64,000 nucleotides of DNA from Paenibacillus sp. G2S3 (GTDB taxonomy: Bacteria > Bacillota > Bacilli > Paenibacillales > Paenibacillaceae). The notes under the pieces were generated by a model. The model did not search any database. It was not told the DNA's origin and saw nothing but the letters and a program-made list of their open reading frames with translations. Both the position numbers and the translations under genes were made by a program. Positions 1 through 6,816 of the stretch are shown here, one piece after another (positions within the stretch are counted from its first letter, which is position 1; every line of letters begins with the position of its first letter). Location of the stretch: NCBI RefSeq assembly GCF_030123105.1, contig NZ_CP126095.1, positions 4,774,001-4,838,000 of the forward strand, read 5' to 3'.

Positions 1-569
1 CCGTCTAGCCGATTTTGTACGTTGCGAAATAACAAAGATGCTTTTCTCATGACGAAGTAAAGGAAGAGAAGCAACAAAGGTAGAGCTACAGTGAGAAATA
101 ATCCCAGCTTCACATGAACAACCAATGCCATGATTACACTACCCACCACAACCAGTGGCACCCGTGTCATAAAGCGAAGGCTCATAAATATAGTGTCCTG
201 CAGCTGCGATACATCGCCGGTCAGACGCGTGATCAGCGACGAGGTAGCAAACCGATTGAACACTTCATATGTAAAGGATTGTACCTTTTCATATAACTTG
301 TCCCTAAGATCGAATGCAAAGCTCTGACTGGCATGGGCAGCAAAAAAAGAACTTAAGACCCCAGCTATAAACGCGACTACCGCGCTGCCGATCAGTACAC
401 CGCCCCAGAGCCATACTACAGAGGTGTTCTGTTCTTTAATGCCCTGGTCAATAATTTTGGAGATGAGCAAAGGCTGTGACAATTCCACCGCTAGTTCAAT
501 GAGCATCATTACAAGGGCAGCTATTGCAGCTACCTTATATTTTTTGAGAAAAGAGAAAATCAAACCCAT
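1..569 (-). CDS. ABC exporter, permease/ATPase half-transporter, N-terminal part only
   Basis: The gene runs off the left edge of the window, so only the first 189 codons are present. Translated on the minus strand they start MGLIFSFLKKYK and give a type-I exporter transmembrane domain: alternating hydrophobic helices, then a segment with SLITRLTGDV, typical of MsbA/LmrA-like multidrug or lipid exporters such as the YheH/YfiB class. No nucleotide-binding domain is visible. An in-frame ATG at 575 exists, but the one at 569 has GAGGG seven bases upstream. It follows the small gene ending at 587 with almost no gap, so the two are probably co-transcribed. The substrate cannot be told. Confidence 0.8.
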   Translation of the reverse strand, partial: MGLIFSFLKKYKVAAIAALVMMLIELAVELSQPLLISKIIDQGIKEQNTSVVWLWGGVLIGSAVVAFIAGVLSSFFAAHASQSFAFDLRDKLYEKVQSFTYEVFNRFATSSLITRLTGDVSQLQDTIFMSLRFMTRVPLVVVGSVIMALVVHVKLGLFLTVALPLLLLFLYFVMRKASLLFRNVQNRLD

Positions 570-586
570 TCGCATACCCTCTTTTT

Positions 587-796
587 CTATTCGTACAGTG
601 CATCCCTTAAACGAGTCGACATCGTGGAGGCCTGCCCAGTTTTCATAATCGCCCGCCGCAGCGCTTTATTGCTCCGATTCATTTCCACCAAATCTGCCAT
701 CATCTCTTCCAGCAAAGCCTCAGCCTCAATAGACAGATTTCCATTCTGCTGAATTAGGGCTAAACGTTCCTTGTATTCGTCTAATTTTTCAGTCAC
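587..796 (-). CDS. Small charged protein of unknown function (69 aa)
   Basis: I do not recognise a family. The start is taken as a GTG at 796, because an AGGAAG ribosome binding site lies eight bases upstream. A longer reading to 844 has no such site. The product is hydrophilic, predicted almost wholly helical, and rich in Glu, Leu and Arg (EALLEEMMADLVEMNRS in the middle), so it may form a short coiled coil. No signal peptide or membrane segment is seen. It ends just before the ABC exporter gene and is likely its operon partner. Similar small helical proteins can be regulators or partners of MarR/ABC operons, but nothing here proves that. Confidence 0.6.
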   Translation of the reverse strand: MTEKLDEYKERLALIQQNGNLSIEAEALLEEMMADLVEMNRSNKALRRAIMKTGQASTMSTRLRDALYE

Positions 797-948
797 ACTT
801 ATTACTTCCTTTCCAATCACTTGATTCCTTTTATCATACCACATTCAATTCTATAGCAATGTTTTCACTGGATACAGCTGACACGAATATGATACTCTAA
901 TAAGGTCGCATTTTTAAGATTAGATTATTGGCTTATACGAAAGGATAG

Positions 949-1524
949 ATGGAAGTGGCACAATTGTTTTTCAAATACGGAGCAATGAACAGCGGTAAAT
1001 CTATTGAGATACTCAAGGTTGCGCATAATTATGAAGAGCAAGGGAAATCGGTGCTCATTTTCACTCCATCCATAGACGATCGGGACGAAGTTGGTTTTAT
1101 CTCCTCCCGTATTGGGCTGCGGAAACAGGCAATACCTATTGACGAGAATACCGATATTTATAATATTGTTAGCAGCCACCAGCCCAAACCCCACTGTGTA
1201 CTAATTGATGAATGTCAATTTCTAAGCAAGGACTGCATTCTCCAGCTTGTACGGATTGTAGATGAACTAGGCATTCCCGTTATGGCGTTTGGACTTAAAA
1301 ATGATTTCCAGAACCAGCTATTTGAAGGCAGCAAATACATGCTGATTTACGCTGATAAAATCGAGGAAATGAAGACCATTTGCTGGTTCTGCGAGCGTAA
1401 AGCAACGATGGCTCTAAGAGTAGAAAATGGTAAGCCTGTATACAGCGGTAAGCAAATCCAAATTGGCGGCAATGAAGCCTACTATCCAGTATGCCGTAAA
1501 TGTCACAAGAATCCTCCACTGTAA
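949..1524 (+). CDS. tdk: Thymidine kinase
   Basis: This cytoplasmic enzyme phosphorylates thymidine to dTMP with ATP in nucleoside salvage. The 191-residue protein has the features of type II thymidine kinases: P-loop GAMNSGKS at residues 11-18, the catalytic-glutamate motif IDECQF with Glu88, and two Cys pairs (145/148 and 182/185) that bind the structural zinc. The C-terminal lasso region (GGNEAYYP) is intact. Start: ATG at 949 lies very close to AAGGAT. A GTG at 955 has better spacing and gives the usual VAQLFF beginning, so the true start may be six bases later. It is monocistronic and followed by two hairpins. Confidence 0.93.
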   Translation: MEVAQLFFKYGAMNSGKSIEILKVAHNYEEQGKSVLIFTPSIDDRDEVGFISSRIGLRKQAIPIDENTDIYNIVSSHQPKPHCVLIDECQFLSKDCILQLVRIVDELGIPVMAFGLKNDFQNQLFEGSKYMLIYADKIEEMKTICWFCERKATMALRVENGKPVYSGKQIQIGGNEAYYPVCRKCHKNPPL

Positions 1525-1529
1525 AACAT

Positions 1530-1579
1530 CCCCACAAAGTAAGGCTTTGCTTCGATGCTTACTCAGGTACTTTGCGGGG
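1530..1579. repeat. Inverted repeat after tdk
   Basis: CCCCACAAAGTA at 1530-1541 pairs with TACTTTGCGGGG at 1568-1579 with one mismatch. There is a 26-base loop and no T-run. It may be a transcript-end structure or part of a decayed palindromic element. Confidence 0.4.
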
Positions 1580-1603
1580 GGCCCAAAATATATACCTTTA
1601 GCT

Positions 1604-1647
1604 AAAAAAGCATTCCGAAGCCGCGATGGCCTCAGGAATGCTTTTTT
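1604..1647. terminator. Bidirectional terminator between tdk and the DinB-fold gene
   Basis: AAAAAAGCATTCC (1604-1616) is the exact complement of GGAATGCTTTTTT (1635-1647). Runs of A and T on both sides let it end tdk on the plus strand and the convergent gene on the minus strand. Confidence 0.85.
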
Positions 1648-1667
1648 TCCAAAAAAATAAAACTCGC

Positions 1668-2186
1668 TTAAACAAGATATCTTTCTTTAAGAATGTTAAA
1701 ATGATGCTGGTCATGCCCAATCATTACGCAGGCCACTGCTCTCGTGGAGATGGTTGCATTGTTAACCGTTCCCTTTCGAGTCCATGCATCTTCCGGCAAA
1801 GTGTCCAAAAGAGCTTGCGTTGACTCTCGGACAAGCTTGTAATGAGCCAGTAGTTTTTCTAGAGTGTGCGCTTCAAAATTTGCGGTAGGCACATAGTCCT
1901 TTTCATCAAAGCCCGCCAGCGGAGTCGTATCTCCTCTTGCCACGCGCAATAAACGATAAGACATAATTCTTCCAGTATCCGCCAGATGGCCGACCATTTG
2001 CTTTATACTCCATTTGTCAGGAGCGTAACGATGGTCTCCTTGCTCTTCCGTAAGGTTCGAAATAAAACTACAAATCTCATCCGTCTGCTCTCTAAAAATA
2101 GCACTAATGTCCCCTTCAACTGGCACTAAATCGACATACTTTGATAATTCACTCAAATACTCATTACTTTCCAGCCGTCGACCCAT
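1668..2186 (-). CDS. DinB/YfiT-family putative metal-dependent hydrolase (172 aa)
   Basis: The protein fits the DinB four-helix-bundle superfamily, members of which include bacillithiol or mycothiol S-transferases and proteins of unknown chemistry. The probable metal ligands are visible: His67 in GHLADTG and His158 with His162 in GHDQHHFN, the arrangement of the family's three-histidine site. The length is typical. No signal peptide is present, so it should be cytoplasmic. It shares a terminator with tdk and diverges from the peptide-signalling locus at 2324. A thiol-transferase role is possible in a bacillithiol-producing Firmicute, but the substrate cannot be read from the sequence. Confidence 0.8.
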   Translation of the reverse strand: MGRRLESNEYLSELSKYVDLVPVEGDISAIFREQTDEICSFISNLTEEQGDHRYAPDKWSIKQMVGHLADTGRIMSYRLLRVARGDTTPLAGFDEKDYVPTANFEAHTLEKLLAHYKLVRESTQALLDTLPEDAWTRKGTVNNATISTRAVACVMIGHDQHHFNILKERYLV

Positions 2187-2323
2187 GTCTAAACTCCTCT
2201 CTTTTTGAATTTTTTTGAAATATTAGGAGGAAAATTGCGTTCTAGTTATTGTATTTTAGTCCATTATATACGATACTTGCATTAAAAGGGTTAGTTATAC
2301 TAGAAGACATCGGGAGTGTCAGC

Positions 2324-2989
2324 ATGATAGATTTTATTCTGTTTATAATATTTTCAGGACTAGAAACCTATGCTATATTCTTTTTAGCTTTTAAAATCTT
2401 CAAAATAGACCTCTATCATAAAGAGATGGTGTTTGCAAGTTTTATAATGGGCTTTTTTTCTTATTCACTTAGAACTAACTATGATTTATTCCAGTTAGAT
2501 ATTCTCTCACAATATGCGCTAATGTTTTGTTTTATGTGGCTATTGTTCCGGATTCATCCCTTCTACGCTTCCATATTAACCGGGATGGCCTATCAATCCT
2601 ACTCGGTGATTCAGACCAGTCTTTATTATATATTAAAATTTATCGCCAAGTTGCCTTTAACCTTACTGGACTATATTTCAATCAATGTTTTTATACTTCA
2701 ATTTTTATCAGCTTTAACAGTAATTTGCATTGGTGTGTATGTGGGCAATAGACGTATTGGATTTGACTTTGTACCTGATAAACCCGATGTAAAAATTAAA
2801 ACAACGACTAGCGAAAAAATATTGTTCATTCTTAATCTTCCTGCATTAACTATTGTTACTTCTCTTTCCTACTTTGTTGAATCCTTTTTCTTTTTCTTGA
2901 TCCCAATTTTCTATGGAATAATATTATGGGGATATCTTTATTTTTCCTACAAAAAGGATCGAAATAACTATGAATCTTTTAGCACTTAG
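2324..2989 (+). CDS. AgrC-sensor-like membrane protein without kinase domain (221 aa)
   Basis: A polytopic membrane protein with six or seven hydrophobic segments and a short charged tail ending in KKDRNNYESFST. The start is ATG 2324, with GGGAG ten bases upstream. The open frame extends upstream to 2249 without a site. Size, topology and position directly before agrB resemble the sensor half of AgrC/HPK10 histidine kinases, but there is no dimerisation-histidine or ATPase region and no second fragment downstream. It overlaps agrB by 20 bases, implying coupled translation. I infer that it senses or is controlled by the AgrD-derived peptide. It could also be a self-immunity or membrane-inhibitor protein for the LytTR regulator. 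Confidence 0.6.
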   Translation: MIDFILFIIFSGLETYAIFFLAFKIFKIDLYHKEMVFASFIMGFFSYSLRTNYDLFQLDILSQYALMFCFMWLLFRIHPFYASILTGMAYQSYSVIQTSLYYILKFIAKLPLTLLDYISINVFILQFLSALTVICIGVYVGNRRIGFDFVPDKPDVKIKTTTSEKILFILNLPALTIVTSLSYFVESFFFFLIPIFYGIILWGYLYFSYKKDRNNYESFST

Positions 2990-3497
2990 AATTGTTGAGG
3001 TCATTAAGAAAAGTAATCCAGAGCAAACGCATTCCATTGAAATCATGCATTATGCCCTTAGCATTATTCTTAATACTTTATTCATTATTATAACTTCGTT
3101 ATGCATTGGCGGGCTCACTGGACAGCTAAAGGAAACATTTATAGCCTTATTCAGCTTTATACTCTTAAGAATGTCTTCTGGCGGTGCGCATTTAAAATCC
3201 GCAAGGTCCTGCAATATTGTATCTATATTTATATGTTCACTGATCCCTCATATCACTTATCTAATACATAACCATTTCATTTGGATTAATCTTTTTTCTT
3301 TGCTTGTTATGATCTTATTTGCTCCAAATCCTGATGCTAACGCGATAATTCCCAAAGAATGGTATCTGGGCTTGAAAGTAATTTCCATAACTCTGGTGGC
3401 TTTGAATTTCTGGATCCATTCTTCTGTTATTGGATTAGCGTTTTTATTTCAATCCTTTACAGTCATAATTCCATTACAAAGGAGGTCACTTAGATGA
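2970..3497 (+). CDS. agrB: AgrB-family membrane peptidase (accessory gene regulator B)
   Basis: AgrB cleaves the C-terminal tail of the AgrD propeptide and cyclises the product in the membrane. The 175-residue protein has the family hallmark SSGGAH...SC: catalytic His74 and Cys81, close to the His77/Cys84 pair of Staphylococcus aureus AgrB. Four to six hydrophobic helices surround it. The gene starts inside the end of the preceding membrane-protein gene. Its stop codon overlaps the agrD start as ATGA, so agrB and agrD are translationally coupled. Family assignment is firm; the substrate is inferred to be the small peptide encoded immediately downstream. Confidence 0.92.
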   Translation: MNLLALRIVEVIKKSNPEQTHSIEIMHYALSIILNTLFIIITSLCIGGLTGQLKETFIALFSFILLRMSSGGAHLKSARSCNIVSIFICSLIPHITYLIHNHFIWINLFSLLVMILFAPNPDANAIIPKEWYLGLKVISITLVALNFWIHSSVIGLAFLFQSFTVIIPLQRRSLR

Positions 3498-3613
3498 AGA
3501 AAACTCTAGCTCGATATGCTTCTAACACGCTTGCTGCTTCTGCTCATGTTTTTGCAACAATTTTAAAACCATTACTGCACAGCCCTGAGATTCCAAAAGA
3601 ACTGCGCAAGTAA
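3494..3613 (+). CDS. agrD: AgrD-like autoinducer propeptide lacking cysteine (39 aa)
   Basis: A 39-codon gene that overlaps the agrB stop (ATGA) and has a strong AAAGGAGG site eight bases upstream. The product begins MKKTLARYASN, an amphipathic basic N-terminal helix, and ends HSPEIPKELRK, matching the conserved acidic AgrD tail (compare VEVPKEL of staphylococcal AgrD). Aligning the tails puts the end of the mature peptide near Leu28, with residues 24-28 as the five-residue ring. Residue 24 is Leu, not Cys, and the whole peptide has no Cys. Ser16, Thr22 or Ser30 could support a lactone, or the signal may be linear. The family call rests on context and tail. Confidence 0.8.
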   Translation: MKKTLARYASNTLAASAHVFATILKPLLHSPEIPKELRK

Positions 3614-3634
3614 TTAAACAAGGATGGGGAAAAG

Positions 3635-3967
3635 ATGCGTGTCTTACAGAAAGACGGTTCCTCTAGTGATATTCTAGAGGAAGAAATATTGTATTTCTCG
3701 AATTATAAGAATACAATATTCGTCCATACGAAAGAAGGCGAATTTATTCTCCCCACCACGCTCTCTGATCTTTCCGTAGCGTATGAGGGTAAGGGATTCG
3801 AACGCCTTGACCGCAGCAACGTCGTTAATATCAACAACATAGAAGGCTATGATCCCGAGCGAAAGATTGTATGCTTTAATCAAGGTACGCAGTTCACTAC
3901 CGTTTCGGAATCCAATGAACCACGCCTAAAGAAGTACTTATCTACTCAAAAGAAAGACTCTGATTAA
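3635..3967 (+). CDS. Stand-alone LytTR DNA-binding regulator (110 aa)
   Basis: The whole protein is one LytTR domain: beta-rich, with EEEILYFSNYKNTIFVHT near residues 15-33 and FERLDRSNVVNINNIEGY near 55-75, the usual LytTR signature. There is no receiver domain and hence no phospho-acceptor Asp, unlike AgrA. A GGGGAAAAG site precedes ATG 3635, 21 bases after agrD. The gene is last in the operon and is followed by a perfect terminator. As a LytTR protein it should bind paired direct repeats in promoters. How the peptide signal reaches it is unknown. Membrane sequestration by the upstream protein is one possibility. Confidence 0.88.
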   Translation: MRVLQKDGSSSDILEEEILYFSNYKNTIFVHTKEGEFILPTTLSDLSVAYEGKGFERLDRSNVVNINNIEGYDPERKIVCFNQGTQFTTVSESNEPRLKKYLSTQKKDSD

Positions 3968-3969
3968 AA

Positions 3970-4008
3970 CAATCCCGACATGTACTATACATGTCGGGAT
4001 TGTTTTTG
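3970..4008 (+). terminator. Terminator of the Agr-like operon
   Basis: A perfect 15-bp stem, CAATCCCGACATGTA (3970-3984) with its exact complement at 3988-4002, three-base loop CTA, then TTTTTGTT. Confidence 0.93.
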
Positions 4009-4119
4009 TTTATTAAAATTCAAAGTAAAACAATCTATTATCACATAAAAAAAAGTCATTATGCCATAATTCCCCTAAGATGTAAAGATAAATTCGTAGG
4101 ATGAATGACAGGAGACGGA

Positions 4120-4149
4120 TTGTATTCCAAATGATACCATATATATAAA
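4120..4149 (+). promoter_or_regulatory. Putative sigma-A promoter of sda
   Basis: TTGTAT at 4120-4125 and TATAAA at 4144-4149 are separated by 18 bases, 37 bases before the sda start. Matched by eye only. Confidence 0.45.
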
Positions 4150-4185
4150 TGTGTAATAAAAACAAATACATGATGGAGGAACCAA

Positions 4186-4359
4186 ATGAATTACTATTTT
4201 CATCCCTCACCACGCCCCTCATCTCTTGAATCGATATCTGATGAAGAATTACTTAACATCTATAAATTAGCGCTTGAGGCACAAGCTTTACCAGATTTCA
4301 TAGAGATTGTTAGAGAGATTTTAGACAGTAGAGATCTCATACAAACTGAAAAATCATAA
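4186..4359 (+). CDS. sda: Sda-family sporulation histidine kinase inhibitor (57 aa)
   Basis: Sda blocks the sporulation kinases (KinA type) when DNA replication is disturbed, keeping Spo0A unphosphorylated. The gene encodes a short N-terminal extension followed by ISDEELLNIY (residues 17-26) and PDFIEIVREIL (36-46). These are the two antiparallel helices of Sda, including the LSDE-type opening and the DFIE core. TGGAGGA sits five bases before ATG 4186. It lies right after the Agr-like operon terminator and has its own likely promoter. B. subtilis Sda has 46 or 52 residues, so this one is slightly longer at the N-terminus. Confidence 0.85.
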   Translation: MNYYFHPSPRPSSLESISDEELLNIYKLALEAQALPDFIEIVREILDSRDLIQTEKS

Positions 4360-4467
4360 CATCCCCGTACACAAATTAATTCACTTATTATGTCGCAAGT
4401 ACATATCTTCCCATGGCTTTTACTGTGAGTGCCCTCTAGATTGTCTTCATGTTAACTTCATCAACAT

Positions 4468-4504
4468 AAAGAAGGTAGAGCCTCCTAACGGCCCTACCTT
4501 CTTT
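4468..4504. terminator. Bidirectional terminator between sda and the convergent 102-aa gene
   Basis: AAAGAAGGTAG (4468-4478) is complementary to CTACCTTCTTT (4494-4504). The T-run is poor on both sides, so efficiency is uncertain. Confidence 0.6.
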
Positions 4505-4543
4505 GTATGAAGCAAGGACTACTCCCTGAAATAGAGTAATCTT

Positions 4544-4852
4544 CTACTCCGTAATTTCCGTTTTAAATACATTTTCTAATTTTCCGCCAAGTCTTTTCTT
4601 CAAAGGAACTTTAATATCTCTACCCAGCTCTTTGAAAAATGTTTCTACATCGCATTTCACATTTTGTGCAGTCGCAATTACAGCGCCATCACCAACAATA
4701 TTTTGATTCTCTTCAAGAGGAACATCAACTTCGATATCATACTTTTTGGATAATGTCTTGATGTATCGTGCGAAGATCTCCAGCAATTCCTCGTTATTAA
4801 AATTCTCTATAGCGACTTTTCCCTTGCTGGTAAACTTCATGTTAATTTTCAT
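4544..4852 (-). CDS. Uncharacterised protein (102 aa)
   Basis: I do not recognise this family. The start is set at ATG 4852, preceded by AAAAGGGGAT. A longer frame to 4957 has no ribosome binding site. The protein is soluble, with a helix ELLEIFARYIKTLSKKY near residues 20-37, an acidic strand region, and a basic C-terminal part (VPLKKRLGGKLENV). It follows the XRE regulator gene on the same strand with a gap of about 120 bases, so it may be co-transcribed. It may be a regulator-associated cargo protein; no toxin or antitoxin signature is evident. Confidence 0.6.
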   Translation of the reverse strand: MKINMKFTSKGKVAIENFNNEELLEIFARYIKTLSKKYDIEVDVPLEENQNIVGDGAVIATAQNVKCDVETFFKELGRDIKVPLKKRLGGKLENVFKTEITE

Positions 4853-4971
4853 TATTAATATCCCCTTTTCTGTCAAACCATTTTTAGTTGTTAGTTTATG
4901 GATCAAGATGAATAGATGGCTGCAAGAAAGGGCAACATTATTCATTTTTGAGATCATTTATGAAACACACA

Positions 4972-5631
4972 TTATTTATAAGCACCCTTTATCTGTTGTA
5001 CTTTAAACTGCGTAAATTCTTTGAGCGCTTGTATGACCTGATCCTGTTCTTCTTCCTTCAGCTCATAAACGCACTCCCGTAACCACTCGCCAAATAGAAA
5101 GGCTTGACGCCCTTTCCGAGGGCTCTTTCTTAAGGAGTCGAGGCAACCCTCAAACTTATCGTTCAGGACGTCGGTAAGATTGTATTTCTCAATCTTCTCT
5201 ATTACCATTCCTGCCCCATATTCCGTTTCATAAACTATGACTTCATTAGAATCAAAGGAAACGTAAGATGTTTCTTTACCTTCCTTTGCCCTGAATTCCT
5301 TAAGCTTGTTAAATGCCGTCTCATAAATGTAGTCCTGAGATTGTTTAAGCTGTGGCAGCTCATAACCATGCTTTAAGGTCTTGATATATTCAATATCTGG
5401 CATATAGTCTGCCAAATGATACATCCGATTCTTCAGATCTGTTCCAAGTGCTTCGATGATCTTGTCCAGATTGTCTTTTAGCGGAATGCTCTCTCCACGT
5501 TCGATCTTGCTAAGCTGTGAGTAACTTATGCCGCTCTTTTCTTCCAGTCCTCTTAAGGTTAACCCTCTCGTCTTTCTGATGTGCCGAATGAAATTACCCA
5601 GCTCATCGGGATAGTTCTCAAAATCATTCAT
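4972..5631 (-). CDS. XRE-family transcriptional regulator (219 aa)
   Basis: A Cro/C1-type helix-turn-helix spans roughly residues 11-64 (LTLRGLEEKSGISYSQLSKI is the core). The remaining 150 residues form an acidic helical domain that I do not recognise. The start is ATG 5631, with GGGAGGTGA seven bases upstream. An 11-codon longer frame lacks a site. A possible operator, AACACAA/TTGTGTT, lies 24-46 bases upstream of the start and would suit autoregulation. The downstream 102-residue gene is its only same-strand neighbour. The C-terminal domain shows no phage repressor protease motif. Confidence 0.85.
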   Translation of the reverse strand: MNDFENYPDELGNFIRHIRKTRGLTLRGLEEKSGISYSQLSKIERGESIPLKDNLDKIIEALGTDLKNRMYHLADYMPDIEYIKTLKHGYELPQLKQSQDYIYETAFNKLKEFRAKEGKETSYVSFDSNEVIVYETEYGAGMVIEKIEKYNLTDVLNDKFEGCLDSLRKSPRKGRQAFLFGEWLRECVYELKEEEQDQVIQALKEFTQFKVQQIKGAYK

Positions 5632-5654
5632 GGGAGTCACCTCCCTACTATCAT

Positions 5655-5677
5655 AACACAACATAACAATTTGTGTT
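5655..5677. promoter_or_regulatory. Candidate operator upstream of the XRE regulator gene
   Basis: AACACAA (5655-5661) and TTGTGTT (5671-5677) form an exact inverted repeat with a nine-base spacer, a size suited to a dimeric helix-turn-helix repressor. Binding is not shown. Confidence 0.4.
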
Positions 5678-6146
5678 GGCTTATAACAATTAATACTAGT
5701 AATTACTTGCCTCTGAAGGGTAATTTTCAGTACTTCAAACCCAATATAATACTACATTTCCAAAAGATCGGAGAAGACATGACGACCATCTTCCAGACTT
5801 TGGATTGTGATCGTTGGTTAGGAGTTCCAGCGTATCGGACCGAGGAGACCTTATTAAGCTGATTTGTACCATTTCGCTCAGCTATCGGACTCACATGCAG
5901 CTATTCATTAAAATATACTGCGATTACATGCAAAAGTATGACAATAAGAGCTATGGTGTCCGAAAACTTGGAAAAACAAGCCGAAAAGTTAAAATAGCTG
6001 CAATACAGTCCGTAACGATTCCAAACCATCTATAGCATCCCATTAAAACAGCCTTTTCTTGATAAAAGTAGCTGCACCCTGCCAAAATTGACTATTATGC
6101 ACTCCTGTAAATGTACCTTAAAGTGCTTCCAGCTAATCCAATTTGT
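5678..6146. other. Gene-free AT-rich stretch
   Basis: Short open frames exist here on the plus strand, but none has a convincing ribosome binding site, codon bias or recognisable product. No RNA gene was identified. It may be degraded coding DNA, like the SLH remnant beside it. Confidence 0.5.
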
Positions 6147-6183
6147 AAAAAAAACAGCCAGTCCCAACAATCTGGAACTGGCC
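6147..6183 (-). terminator. Terminator behind the SLH gene remnant
   Basis: On the minus strand GCCAGT...ACTGGC (6157-6162 with 6177-6182) forms a stem followed by eight T. It lies just past the remnant's stop at 6191, so the gene was once a normal transcription unit. Confidence 0.8.
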
Positions 6184-6190
6184 ATAATCG

Positions 6191-6674
6191 TTACTCCATA
6201 ATACTCAACAGGTTGAGGATCATCTGTGCACTTTCGGCACATGTGCCGTTTTGCTTCGGAGCAAATTGTCCTCTAGCACGTCCCTGATTCAATCAAAGGC
6301 TGTACACCTCGCTGATAGCCTCTTGGAGCCCATTGCGGTGCAGAGTCAATATCAGTAAATGCTGAAACGTTAAGGCTAGCTACAGACACGCTATTCTTGG
6401 CGTAAGCATATGCACGAGCCAGCATCGCTGACATCTCTTGGAGAGAGATCTTGACATCCGGTTCAAACTGTAAAGTGGCCTGACCGAAAGTGAAAGTAAA
6501 AGCTGAAATCGAACTTTTCAGGATCACACCATCATCCCCATAAACAATCCATCAGGAACACCCGTGGCGAAACCGGAGATTTCAAATATTGATGTTGCTT
6601 GCAGTTAATGTGACCCCTTGATGGCTAACTTCCAACTTAATACCGGTCAGAATAGGGATGGATAACTGCCACAT
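6191..6674 (-). pseudogene. Decayed S-layer homology (SLH) domain protein gene
   Basis: Minus-strand pieces in different frames read as consecutive parts of an S-layer/SLH protein. Piece one starts at an ATG at 6674 and stops after VTLTASNINI. A second frame continues EISGFATGVPDGLF. A third (from 6527) has ISLQEMSAMLARAYAYAK and FTDIDSAPQW, typical SLH. After a frameshift near 6320 the text continues QEAISEVYSL, then an in-frame stop, then QFAPKQNGTCAESAQM and a normal gene end at 6191. At least three frameshifts and an internal stop make it non-functional. Intact SLH proteins anchor to secondary cell-wall polymers. The remnant keeps its terminator. Confidence 0.8.
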
Positions 6675-6816
6675 TAATTTCCCTTATATACCTTCTCACT
6701 GTGTTGACATCCTCCCCACTTGGCTGTCCTAATAACGATCTGAGCTTGGACAACATCATAGGGCTTATATTAACTAGGAAGCGTAAAGCTTAGATAAAAT
6801 TTACCAAGGCATACTG

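Noticed and set aside
2249..2323. Longer N-terminus for the AgrC-like membrane protein
   Set aside because: The upstream ATG has no usable ribosome binding site, whereas ATG 2324 has GGGAG and begins directly with the first membrane helix.
4030..4160. DnaA box upstream of sda
   Set aside because: TTATCACA near 4054 is one base short of the TTATNCACA consensus. Other near matches have two or more mismatches.
5581..6035. Plus-strand open frames of 70-93 codons upstream of the XRE gene
   Set aside because: No ribosome binding sites, no recognisable domains, and partial overlap with the XRE coding start.
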